A stretch of DNA of 6,405 bases from Cyanothece sp. UBA12306 (lineage in GTDB: Bacteria; Cyanobacteriota; Cyanobacteriia; Cyanobacteriales; Microcystaceae). The DNA lies in NCBI GenBank assembly GCA_003448685.1, contig DLXW01000059.1:1-6405 (forward strand), read 5' to 3'. Each line of letters opens with the position of its first letter. Position 1 is the stretch's first letter. The position numbers were made by a program, and so were the translations under genes. The notes beneath the pieces are model-generated. The model had not been told where the DNA came from. It saw only the letters and a program-made list of their open reading frames with translations, and ran no database searches. Shown in pieces: positions 1 through 5,257 of this stretch.

Positions 1-114
1 AGATTTTTTCAGCAAACCCTAATTAGCAATCATTAAAATTTTTACTACAACTCTCTCCTCCCCTGCTTCCCCTGCTCACCTCATTTTAACCTATGCTATG
101 GAAAAGGATTTCAT
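1..114. other. Intergenic leader with pyrimidine-rich tract
   Basis: No coding region is visible here. Positions 51-80 form a strongly C/T-rich tract with the unit CCCCTGCTtC occurring nearly twice. This resembles the GGGAGCAGGGG-type dispersed intergenic repeats of cyanobacteria and is related in composition to the GGCAGGAG arms at 1092-1117. A Shine-Dalgarno-like AAGGA lies at 104-108. I see no convincing -35/-10 pair and no gene entering from the left edge. Confidence 0.45.
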
Positions 115-132
115 ATGACTTCTGACTTCTGA
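104..132 (+). promoter_or_regulatory. Shine-Dalgarno plus 5-codon mini-ORF upstream of rsmA
   Basis: AAGGA (104-108) sits 6 nt before an ATG at 115. That ATG opens a five-codon frame (M-T-S-D-F) ending with TGA at 130-132. The rsmA ATG begins 7 nt after this stop and has no Shine-Dalgarno of its own, because the heptamer repeat occupies that space. The layout would allow ribosomes to load at 115, terminate and re-initiate at 140. It may also simply be the old start region disrupted by the repeat. The sequence pattern is seen directly; the translational role is inference. Confidence 0.4.
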
Positions 133-136
133 CTTC
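117..136 (+). repeat. Short tandem heptamer repeat (GACTTCT)2.9
   Basis: There are two complete copies of GACTTCT followed by GACTTC, ending 3 nt before the rsmA start codon. Heptameric tandem repeats of this kind (STRR elements; the complement reads AGAAGTC) are common between cyanobacterial genes. Seven is not a multiple of three, so each gain or loss of a copy shifts the frame between the ATG at 115 and the one at 140. Confidence 0.8.
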
Positions 137-139
137 AAA

Positions 140-961
140 ATGCCTAAACCCCGTAAACGCTTTGCACAACATTGGTTACGCAGCGAAATAGCCTTAGAAC
201 AGATTATAGATGCAGGCCAACTAAAAAAGAGCGATCGCCTCTTAGAAATTGGTCCTGGAACTGGAATTTTAACTCGTCGTCTTCTTTCTAATGTTCAGTC
301 TCTTGTAGCAGTAGAATTGGATCGAGATTTATGTCGAAGATTAGCTAAAAGTTTGGGTAAAATAGAAAATTTTTTATTATTGCAAGGGGATATTATATCC
401 CTAGATTTAGCCAAACAACTAGAACAATTTCCTCAATTCCAACCCCTCAATAAAGTTGTTGCTAATATACCCTATAATATCACTGGACCTATTTTAGAAA
501 AATTATTAGGAACTATTGCCCATCCCCAACAACCACCATACAATTTAATCGTTTTATTGGTACAAAAAGAAGTAGCAGATCGTATTGTAGCCCAGACTAA
601 AACTAAAGCCTATGGAGCCTTATCCGTCAGGATACAATATTTAGCCCATTGTGATTATATCAGTGACGTTTCTAGTAAAGCTTTTGAGCCTCCGCCTAAA
701 GTTGATTCGGCGATCATTCGCTTACAACCTAGAACTCTAGAAAACCCCGCTATTAACCCTCAACAATTAGACAAACTGCTTAAATTAGGCTTTGCTAATC
801 GACGGAAAATGTTACACAATAATCTAAAAAGTGTAATTGAGAGCGATCGCTTACTATTATTACTAGAACAATTAGAGATTAATCCCCAGGCCCGGGCCGA
901 GGAACTTAGTCTAGAACAATGGATCACCCTGAGTAATCAATTAACTAACCTGAAATCTTGA
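140..961 (+). CDS. rsmA: 16S rRNA (adenine(1518)-N(6)/adenine(1519)-N(6))-dimethyltransferase RsmA
   Basis: This enzyme (also KsgA) dimethylates two adjacent adenines in the 3'-terminal hairpin of 16S rRNA, using S-adenosylmethionine, late in 30S assembly in the cytoplasm. The 273-residue length is normal for the family. The N-terminus KPRKRFAQHWL (residues 3-13) is the usual RsmA opening and supports the ATG at 140. SAM motif I is LEIGPGTG (35-42), the acidic residue after beta-2 is in VAVELD (56-61), and QGDI (82-85) follows. The catalytic NIPY motif is at 109-112 and FEPPPKVDSAI at 182-192. The C-terminal helical domain is complete. Two HIP1 octamers lie inside the gene. No Shine-Dalgarno adjoins the start; a heptamer repeat fills that space and the nearest AAGGA is 31 nt upstream. 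ispE, a frequent downstream partner in cyanobacteria, is absent. Confidence 0.97.
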   Translation: MPKPRKRFAQHWLRSEIALEQIIDAGQLKKSDRLLEIGPGTGILTRRLLSNVQSLVAVELDRDLCRRLAKSLGKIENFLLLQGDIISLDLAKQLEQFPQFQPLNKVVANIPYNITGPILEKLLGTIAHPQQPPYNLIVLLVQKEVADRIVAQTKTKAYGALSVRIQYLAHCDYISDVSSKAFEPPPKVDSAIIRLQPRTLENPAINPQQLDKLLKLGFANRRKMLHNNLKSVIESDRLLLLLEQLEINPQARAEELSLEQWITLSNQLTNLKS

Positions 962-972
962 GTTCGGAGTTA

Positions 973-1059
973 TTATTGTTTATTATTGGTTTTGCGTTGA
1001 CGCTTGATAAGAGAACCTGCACCCAACAAACCAAGACCAAAAAGACTAATAACTGACAT
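973..1059 (-). CDS. Possible 28-residue small membrane protein resembling a PEP-CTERM tail
   Basis: This is a short minus-strand ORF of 28 codons. It has a good ribosome site: GAAGG, 6 nt before the ATG at 1059. The peptide is almost entirely a hydrophobic span followed by a basic end, with GLGLLGAGSLIKRQRK at residues 8-23. That is the typical look of the transmembrane and Arg/Lys part of PEP-CTERM protein-sorting tails, but the Pro-Glu-Pro motif is missing, and an in-frame TGA lies four codons upstream of the ATG. It could be a genuine small membrane protein, or the last remnant of a PEP-CTERM protein whose body was lost when the inverted-repeat element at 1056-1273 arose. It converges with rsmA, with 11 nt between the stops. 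I do not recognise a named family. Confidence 0.4.
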   Translation of the reverse strand: MSVISLFGLGLLGAGSLIKRQRKTNNKQ

Positions 1060-1273
1060 CTTGCACCTTCAAATTAAATCCTAGTTTTGTTAGAGGCAGG
1101 AGTTGAAAGGCAGGAGGCAAAAGGAGGACTACTTAGTATCGTCTTAAATAGCAAAGTATAAGATATCTAAAAGCTAAATAATCTTATTTTTCGACTTTTT
1201 TCTCCCCTCCTGCCTCGGAGCCCCCTGCCTTCTGCCTCTGATTATTAAGTATTTTTGTTCTGATGCAAGATGT
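1056..1273. repeat. Nested imperfect inverted-repeat (foldback/MITE-like) element
   Basis: Three pairs of inverted arms share almost the same centre (about 1162-1165). ACATCTTGCA at 1056-1065 pairs with 1264-1273. AGAGGCAG at 1092-1099 pairs with 1232-1239. GGCAGGAGG at 1109-1117 pairs with 1206-1214. An inner AT stem, ATAAGAT at 1158-1164 with ATCTTAT at 1181-1187, is followed by TTTTTC and could give weak termination after rsmA. All these arms are perfect. The whole could fold into a long cruciform or RNA hairpin. It codes for nothing visible apart from touching the start of the 28-codon minus ORF. A non-autonomous transposable relic is the likeliest reading. The rest of the 962-1337 gap holds only the 28-codon ORF and the aroE leader. 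Confidence 0.6.
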
Positions 1274-1337
1274 GAGTAATAATAGATGTAGGTTCAGGAA
1301 CTGATTTGTTATAGCCAAGAACTCGTAGTCAAAATTC

Positions 1338-2207
1338 ATGGTAAACTTGACCGGAAAAACCCAGTTACTAGGTATTATTGGTGCGCCAGTAGAACATTCT
1401 CTATCTCCAGTAATGCAAAATGCAGCTATTAGGTATTTAAAAGAAGACTATATTTATGTTCCGTTTCGAGTTGCACCCCAAAATTTGGAGACAGCGATCG
1501 CTGGATTAGCTACCATTGGAGTAAGAGGTTTTAATGTTACCATTCCCCACAAACAAGCCATTATTCCCCTATTATCAGAAGTTACTCCCACCGCTAAATT
1601 AGTAGGTGCAGTTAATACGGTTTGGCGCACCGAAATAGGCTGGAAAGGCACTAATACTGATATAGATGGCTTTTTATCCCCTCTAAAACCCTTATCAAGA
1701 GATTGGACTAAAATTACTCCAATTATTTTGGGAAATGGCGGTGCAGCTAGGGCAGTTGTGGTAGGATTAGCTCAATTGGGATGCCCTCAAATTTGGGTTT
1801 TAGGGCGCAATCAAGACAAGTTAGAGCAATTTTCGCAGAGTTGGCAAAACACCGACCTCGCTGACGCTTTAAAGGTTTATTCCTGGGATAAATTATCGCA
1901 ACTCATAAGAGAAACAACATTATTAATTAATACTACCCCCATCGGAATGTATCCCAAAATCGATCAATCTCCCATAGATCCTAGCTTAATCGAACAACTA
2001 TCATCTGAGGCGATCGTCTATGATCTGATTTATAATCCTCATCCAACCCAATTACTGCAAAAAGCAAAACAAAAAGGACTCATGATTATTGATGGCTTAG
2101 AAATGTTAGCCAAACAAGGAGCAATTGCTTTAGAAATATGGCTAGAAAAACCTGTCCCTATTGAGATTATGACTAAGTCTTTACGGAATTATCTAAACTT
2201 AGACTGA
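1338..2207 (+). CDS. aroE: Shikimate dehydrogenase (NADP+)
   Basis: AroE reduces 3-dehydroshikimate to shikimate with NADPH, the fourth step of the cytoplasmic shikimate pathway to chorismate and the aromatic amino acids, and in cyanobacteria also to quinones and tocopherols. The 289-residue length fits the family. The shikimate-binding SLSP is at 21-24. The catalytic lysine is K72 in NVTIPHK, partnered by D108 in NTD. The dinucleotide loop GNGGAARA is at 132-139 and NTTPIGM at 198-204. The C-terminal block DGLEMLAKQGAIALEIW (252-268) is intact. The ATG at 1338 gives the family's normal N-terminus (LLGIIGAP); no Shine-Dalgarno precedes it. A weak -35/-10 candidate (TTGTTC at 1255, TAATAA at 1277) lies just upstream, partly inside the inverted-repeat element. 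The last 19 nt overlap the convergent dehydrogenase gene. Confidence 0.97.
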   Translation: MVNLTGKTQLLGIIGAPVEHSLSPVMQNAAIRYLKEDYIYVPFRVAPQNLETAIAGLATIGVRGFNVTIPHKQAIIPLLSEVTPTAKLVGAVNTVWRTEIGWKGTNTDIDGFLSPLKPLSRDWTKITPIILGNGGAARAVVVGLAQLGCPQIWVLGRNQDKLEQFSQSWQNTDLADALKVYSWDKLSQLIRETTLLINTTPIGMYPKIDQSPIDPSLIEQLSSEAIVYDLIYNPHPTQLLQKAKQKGLMIIDGLEMLAKQGAIALEIWLEKPVPIEIMTKSLRNYLNLD

Positions 2208-3550
2208 CTCCCTGAAGTAACTTTTTCTTTAGCTTCTGGGACTATTTGTGGTTCACTGATCCGCTGTCCCTCTCCAGTAACTAAACGGGCGCCCCGTCCC
2301 AAGGTAAAGTAATTCCATCCCCATTGCAACATAACCACCAATTTATTATCAAATTCAATGAGGTAGTAAATGTGGGCCCAAACCCAAAGAATCCAAGCTA
2401 GAAATCCTGAGAATTTAGCAAACCCTAAATTAACTACTGCTTTATTTTGACCAATAACTGCTAAGCTACCAAAGTCTTTATAGAAGAATGGGGCTAAATT
2501 TTCTCCTTTTAGACGTTTTTGAATCAATTTAGCCACATAATCTCCTTCTTGCATCGCTACAGGTGCAACTCCAGGTAAAGGTCTCTCCCCTTGGTGGGGA
2601 AAATTAGCTAAATCTCCAATAACAAAGATATCGGGATAACCTCGAATACTCAAATCTGGTTCGACAATTACTCTTCCTGCGCGATCTAGTTCAACCCCTG
2701 TGTGATCTGCCAAAATACGCCCCATTGTCGACGCTTTGACCCCCGCCGCCCATAAAATGGTACGAGAGGCGATTTGTTTGAGTTGTTCCCCTTGACGCAC
2801 TGTGACGATATGATCGTTAATATCTGTAACCATGGTCTGGGTTTGCACTGTTACCCCTAACTCGGTCAGATCTTTTTCTGCTTTAGCAGATAATTCGGGA
2901 GGATAGGGAGGAAGGATGCGATCGAGTCCTTCAATAAGTAAGATTTTTGCTTCGCTAGTGTCAATACTACGAAAGTCCCCTTGCATCGCACTATGGGCAA
3001 TTTCTGCGATCGCTCCTGCTAATTCCACACCTGTTGGACCACCACCAATAACGACAAAAGTTAACCAAGTTTGACGTTTAACTCGATCACTTTCTTTTTC
3101 GGCGGCTTCAAAAGCCATAAAGATCCGACGGCGTATTTCTAAAGCATCTTCAATGGTTTTGAGTCCTGGGGCTAAATCACTCCATTGATCATTGCCAAAA
3201 TAATGATGGCTCACTCCTGTGGCAACCACTAAGATATCATAGGGAATTGGTTCGTGGCCTTTGAGTAAAACTTGTTTGGTTTGGGGATCGATATCAGTTA
3301 CTTCATCTAGAAGCACTTTTGTATTTTTGTGTTGACGTAATACTAAGCGTAAAGGAGAGGAAATATCAGCAGGGGAGAGAACTCCTGTGGCTACCTGGTA
3401 TAGAAGGGGCTGAAAAAGGTGAAAATTCCGTTTATCAATTAGGGTAACTTCAACGGGGGTATTTTTCAGATCTTGGACTGTATATAATCCGCCAAATCCC
3501 CCTCCAAGTATCACTACTTTCGGTTGATTTTTTTCAAGATTTTTAGTCAT
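2189..3550 (-). CDS. ndh: Type II NAD(P)H:quinone oxidoreductase (NDH-2), FAD-dependent
   Basis: NDH-2 enzymes are single-subunit, non-proton-pumping flavoproteins that pass electrons from NAD(P)H to quinone at the membrane surface. The 453 residues contain the FAD-binding loop GGGFGG (16-21), the Fx-LYQVATG quinone/FAD region (45-56), and the NAD(P)-binding loop GGGPTG (169-174). A glutamate in LLIEG (E207) at the end of the second beta strand suggests NADH preference. The second FAD motif is FVIGDLA (309-315), followed by AMQEGDYVA (332-340). A hydrophobic stretch at 380-398 would anchor the enzyme to the membrane. Cyanobacteria carry several paralogues (NdbA, NdbB, NdbC), some with redox-sensing or prenylquinone roles; I cannot say which this is. 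GGGAG 10 nt before the ATG supports the start. An NtcA-type promoter lies upstream, and the 3' end overlaps aroE by 19 nt. Confidence 0.92.
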   Translation of the reverse strand: MTKNLEKNQPKVVILGGGFGGLYTVQDLKNTPVEVTLIDKRNFHLFQPLLYQVATGVLSPADISSPLRLVLRQHKNTKVLLDEVTDIDPQTKQVLLKGHEPIPYDILVVATGVSHHYFGNDQWSDLAPGLKTIEDALEIRRRIFMAFEAAEKESDRVKRQTWLTFVVIGGGPTGVELAGAIAEIAHSAMQGDFRSIDTSEAKILLIEGLDRILPPYPPELSAKAEKDLTELGVTVQTQTMVTDINDHIVTVRQGEQLKQIASRTILWAAGVKASTMGRILADHTGVELDRAGRVIVEPDLSIRGYPDIFVIGDLANFPHQGERPLPGVAPVAMQEGDYVAKLIQKRLKGENLAPFFYKDFGSLAVIGQNKAVVNLGFAKFSGFLAWILWVWAHIYYLIEFDNKLVVMLQWGWNYFTLGRGARLVTGEGQRISEPQIVPEAKEKVTSGSQSKFR

Positions 3551-3560
3551 AATTTTTCTA

Positions 3561-3565
3561 CTCCC
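3561..3565 (-). promoter_or_regulatory. Ribosome binding site of the NDH-2 gene
   Basis: On the minus strand GGGAG ends 10 nt before the ATG at 3550, a slightly long but usable spacing. It supports the chosen start, which places the FAD loop at its usual distance from the N-terminus. Confidence 0.55.
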
Positions 3566-3624
3566 GATCAGGAATATACCCGGATAAATGGCTAATAATT
3601 GAATTTAATTTACTTACATAATTC

Positions 3625-3666
3625 ATGTTAAATCAAATCTCTATTGCATAACGTAACTTTGGTTAC
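3625..3666 (-). promoter_or_regulatory. Predicted NtcA-activated promoter for the NDH-2 gene
   Basis: The palindromic GTAACTTTGGTTAC at 3653-3666 matches the NtcA consensus GTA-N8-TAC exactly. On the minus strand it is followed after exactly 22 nt by TAACAT (3625-3630), which fits the TAN3T -10 element. Canonical class II NtcA promoters have this 22-23 nt spacing and lack a -35 box. Transcription would start near 3618, leaving a leader of about 68 nt before the ATG at 3550. NtcA is the cyanobacterial CRP-family nitrogen regulator, stimulated by 2-oxoglutarate. The motif match is seen directly; binding is inferred. Confidence 0.6.
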
Positions 3667-3674
3667 CAACAAAC

Positions 3675-3699
3675 AAAAACGATTGATTTTCTTTAATCG
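3675..3699 (-). terminator. Weak terminator-like hairpin downstream of moaE
   Basis: On the minus strand, CGATT (3699-3695) can pair with AATCG (3684-3680), enclosing a 10-nt loop, and TTTTTG follows at once. The stem is short and AT-rich. Its place about 65 nt past the moaE stop and before the NDH-2 promoter suits a terminator that separates the two transcripts. Confidence 0.3.
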
Positions 3700-3763
3700 A
3701 TCCTTAAGAGTATGTTAATTAAATTTAGATTAATTATTGTTATATTTAACTTAAATAAGTTAG

Positions 3764-4243
3764 TTATTTTTCACATTCACCAATACTAACCCAGGTGCTT
3801 GAACCATCTGCCCAATGCTCTTTTTTCCAGATAGGAGCATTATGTTTTAAAGTATCTATACCATAGCGACAAGCTGCAAATGCTTCAGCGCGATGGGGAC
3901 AACCGACAGCTACTAAAACGCTAATTTCTCCTATTTGTAATTGTCCTGTTCGATGATGAATCACTATTCGGTTTGTCTGGGTCCATTGTTGACGAATATT
4001 AGCAGCAATTTGACGAAAAATTTCTAACGCCATCGGTTCATAAGCTTGATATTCTAGATAACTAACTGCTTTACCTTCGGTTTGTTGACGAACAGTTCCA
4101 CTCATTAAAACAATTGCCCCATTAGCCCGATTATCTGCTAAATTATAAGCCTCATCTAAAGATAGGGGTGCAAAACTTATTTTTAAGCTGTCTTGAGGAT
4201 GGGTAGTAATTACCGAAGGTATGGAGGTAACATTAAAATTCAT
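3764..4243 (-). CDS. moaE: Molybdopterin synthase catalytic (large) subunit MoaE
   Basis: MoaE, working with the thiocarboxylated small subunit MoaD, inserts two sulfurs into cyclic pyranopterin monophosphate to make molybdopterin. In cyanobacteria the cofactor serves nitrate reductase among others. The 159-residue protein has SGTVRQ (48-53), the conserved YEPMA (68-72), HRTG (97-100) and VGCPHRAEAF (113-122). The active-site block TLKHNAPIWKKE (131-142) supplies the two catalytic lysines, K133 and K140, seven residues apart as in Escherichia coli MoaE. An N-terminal extension of about 20 residues precedes the core fold. No Shine-Dalgarno is evident before the ATG at 4243, but no other in-frame start is better. 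No moaD lies in the window. It is 69 nt downstream of the 36-codon membrane ORF and could be cotranscribed with it. Confidence 0.95.
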   Translation of the reverse strand: MNFNVTSIPSVITTHPQDSLKISFAPLSLDEAYNLADNRANGAIVLMSGTVRQQTEGKAVSYLEYQAYEPMALEIFRQIAANIRQQWTQTNRIVIHHRTGQLQIGEISVLVAVGCPHRAEAFAACRYGIDTLKHNAPIWKKEHWADGSSTWVSIGECEK

Positions 4244-4312
4244 AGTTAATCTTATTAAAAAATAAACTTAATTAATATTTTGAAAGACTTTCTAAGCTTA
4301 GGGTTTTTCCTA

Positions 4313-4423
4313 CTAGTCTATTTTAGCGGCAAACCAAAAAGCCCAAAATACAATAAACAAAAATAATAATGTGCCTACTGTAATGGCAAAGTTATTAAAT
4401 ACTTCGGAGTTAATCAGAGTCAT
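4313..4423 (-). CDS. Putative 36-residue single-span membrane protein
   Basis: This minus-strand ORF starts with ATG at 4423 and ends with TAG at 4313-4315. After a polar N-terminus (MTLINSEVFNN) comes one hydrophobic span of about 20 residues, FAITVGTLLFLFIVFWAFWF (12-31), and a short AAKID end. Size and shape match the many tiny single-helix subunits of cyanobacterial membrane complexes (photosystems, cytochrome b6f, NDH-1, oxidases). The sequence does not match PetL, PetM, PetN, PsbI, PsbM, PsbT, PsbX, PsbY or PsaM as I remember them. No clear Shine-Dalgarno is present, which is common in cyanobacteria. It precedes moaE on the same strand by 69 nt. Function is unknown; the composition is unlikely for random AT-rich DNA, so I think it is probably real. 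Confidence 0.5.
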   Translation of the reverse strand: MTLINSEVFNNFAITVGTLLFLFIVFWAFWFAAKID

Positions 4424-4484
4424 ATTAATCAAAGAGAGCTAGAGAAGATCGATTTCAATCGTAATATTATTCTTAAAACAGGGG

Positions 4485-4530
4485 AATGCCCATTATTCTA
4501 ATTGTTAAAGAATAATCTTGGCATTTTTTC
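4485..4530 (+). terminator. Strong intrinsic terminator-like hairpin without a visible upstream gene
   Basis: AATGCC (4485-4490) and ATTATTCT (4492-4499) pair with AGAATAAT (4509-4516) and GGCATT (4520-4525). This gives 14 perfect base pairs around a 9-nt loop and a 1/3-nt internal loop. The right arm runs into six T residues (4524-4529). Only the plus strand has the T-run. No plus-strand gene ends nearby: the closest, aroE, ends at 2207. The hairpin may be the leftover 3' end of a lost gene. It may also shield the region to the right from read-through. Its right half is part of the repeat found again at 6336. Confidence 0.6.
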
Positions 4531-4567
4531 TTATAAAAGTTTAATATTTCCCCTAGGTCAAGTATTG
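4498..4567 (+). repeat. Dispersed direct repeat, copy A
   Basis: Sequence from 4498, through AAAGAATAA, GCATTTTTTCT and ATAAAAGTTTAAT to AGTATT at 4561-4566, aligns collinearly with 6336-6404. The first ~50 positions match closely with only one- or two-base indels; the rest is looser. It has no coding content and overlaps the right half of the terminator-like hairpin. Confidence 0.6.
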
Positions 4568-4788
4568 CAATCGATGTTTTCCAAGAAAATTATCATAATA
4601 TAAGGAACATTTATGATAAAGCTCTTTCTGAAGATCGCATTTTAGCTCATTTTAATGCTGCGTCTGTTGACCCGAGTTCTATTCCTGAACCTACCTCAAT
4701 TTTAGGATTGATAACACTTGGTATAGAGTTTATCTTATGCCGTAATGCACCAAATCTAACCAATCAAGGTGTGTTACGCAGTAGCTAA
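4537..4788 (+). pseudogene. C-terminal remnant of a LamG-domain PEP-CTERM protein
   Basis: An open frame of 83 codons runs from just after a TAA (4534-4536) to a TAA at 4786-4788 and has no credible start. Its middle, IYDKALSEDRILAHFNAA (4609-4662), matches the closing strand and helix of LamG/concanavalin-like lectin domains. After a short linker comes IPEPTSILGLITLGIEF (4681-4731), with the Pro-Glu-Pro motif and hydrophobic span of a PEP-CTERM sorting tail, which directs exported proteins to exosortase processing. The usual basic end is eroded to a single CRN, followed by 13 unrelated residues that run into a palindrome. The whole N-terminal part, including signal peptide and most of the lectin domain, is gone. 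I read this as a decayed gene for a secreted surface or matrix protein. Confidence 0.65.
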
Positions 4789-4794
4789 CACACC
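4768..4794. repeat. Short palindromic repeat (GGTGTGTTA...TAACACACC)
   Basis: A perfect 9-bp inverted repeat, GGTGTGTTA at 4768-4776 and TAACACACC at 4786-4794, encloses a 9-nt loop CGCAGTAGC. Palindromes of the GGTGTGTTAnnnTAACACACC type are scattered between genes in many cyanobacteria. It lies between the PEP-CTERM remnant and the HicB-like gene. With no T-run after it, it is more likely a REP-type repeat than a terminator. Confidence 0.65.
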
Positions 4795-4806
4795 CTACTA
4801 TTATCT

Positions 4807-4811
4807 AAGGA
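4807..4811 (+). promoter_or_regulatory. Ribosome binding site deciding the start of the HicB-like gene
   Basis: AAGGA ends 5 nt before the ATG at 4817. This start gives the family's usual N-terminus. The longer frame from GTG 4769 would begin inside the palindromic repeat and add 16 residues unlike the family. Confidence 0.75.
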
Positions 4812-4816
4812 CAAAT

Positions 4817-4966
4817 ATGAAACTAAATGTAATTTTAGAACCTAGCGATGAGGGAGGTTATACTGTTTATGTTCCATCCCTTCGGGGTTGTATTAGTGAA
4901 GGAGATAATATTGAAGATGCTTTAAACAATATTAAAGAAGCAATTGAACTTTATTTAGAGTCATAA
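4817..4966 (+). CDS. Short HicB-like (type II toxin-antitoxin HicB family) protein
   Basis: The 49 residues are a minimal HicB-type domain: a beta strand MKLNVILEP, then the hallmark EGGYTVYVPSLRGCISEGD (12-30), then the helix IEDALNNIKEAIELYLE. HicB proteins usually neutralise the double-stranded-RNA-binding-like toxin HicA, and many cyanobacterial members have no HicA partner. Here no HicA ORF is visible on either side. Cyanobacterial relatives usually run to about 70 residues with a further tail after ELYLE; this one stops there, so it may be shortened at the 3' end. The Shine-Dalgarno AAGGA at 4807 fixes the start. It is followed after 66 nt by the DUF433/DUF5615 pair in the same direction, so all three may be cotranscribed. 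Without HicA its function is uncertain. Confidence 0.8.
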   Translation: MKLNVILEPSDEGGYTVYVPSLRGCISEGDNIEDALNNIKEAIELYLES

Positions 4967-4981
4967 ACGAGTGTTCAGCAC

Positions 4982-4987
4982 TATAAT
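4982..4987 (+). promoter_or_regulatory. Possible -10 element for the DUF433/DUF5615 pair
   Basis: A perfect TATAAT lies 45 nt upstream of the DUF433 start. No good -35 hexamer is found at 16-18 nt spacing. It could give the pair its own promoter, independent of the HicB-like gene. In AT-rich DNA such a match is not rare. Confidence 0.25.
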
Positions 4988-5032
4988 TAAGATTGAAGTG
5001 ATAAAAGTTATGATAAATAGGATATTAATTAA

Positions 5033-5257
5033 ATGTCTGAGTTATTAGAAAGAATTACAATTAATCCTAAACAATGTGGGGGTCGTCCCTGTATTCGAGG
5101 GATGAGAATTAGAGTATCAGATGTGTTAGATTTATATGCGTCTGGGTTATCTTCTGAGGAAATTTTAGCAGAAATGCCTGATCTTGAAAAGGAAGATTTA
5201 CAAGCGGTTTTTATGTATGCTTCTCGTAAGCTTAATCATCCTGTATTATTAGTATGA
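5033..5257 (+). CDS. DUF433 domain protein, probable antitoxin
   Basis: The 74 residues show the whole DUF433 signature: ITINPKQCGGRPCIRGMRI (8-26), with the conserved GG.PCIRG core, then RVSDVLDLYASGLSSEEIL (27-45) as a helix-turn-helix, then MPDLEKEDLQAVFMYASR (48-65). DUF433 proteins are small, DNA-binding-like, and often encoded directly before a PIN-like DUF5615 protein, where they are thought to act as the antitoxin. Here the stop overlaps the start of exactly such a gene in an ATGA junction, implying translational coupling and matched synthesis. AGGA lies 10 nt before the ATG, a somewhat long spacing. The antitoxin role follows from family and context and is not visible in the sequence itself. 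Confidence 0.85.
   Translation: MSELLERITINPKQCGGRPCIRGMRIRVSDVLDLYASGLSSEEILAEMPDLEKEDLQAVFMYASRKLNHPVLLV

Noticed and set aside
1454..1651. 65-codon open frame on the minus strand
   Set aside because: It lies wholly inside aroE in antisense, has no ribosome site and no recognisable protein features.
3550..3763. Possible small ORFs between the NDH-2 gene and moaE
   Set aside because: All frames are broken by stops within a few codons; the region is better explained by promoter and terminator signals.
4300..4309. Palindrome CTAAGCTTAG considered as a terminator for the 36-codon ORF
   Set aside because: It has no loop and no following T-run on the minus strand.
4769..4816. Upstream extension of the HicB-like frame from a GTG at 4769, adding 16 residues
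   Set aside because: The extension lies in the palindromic repeat and the remnant's end, and the ATG at 4817 has an AAGGA at 5 nt and gives the family N-terminus.
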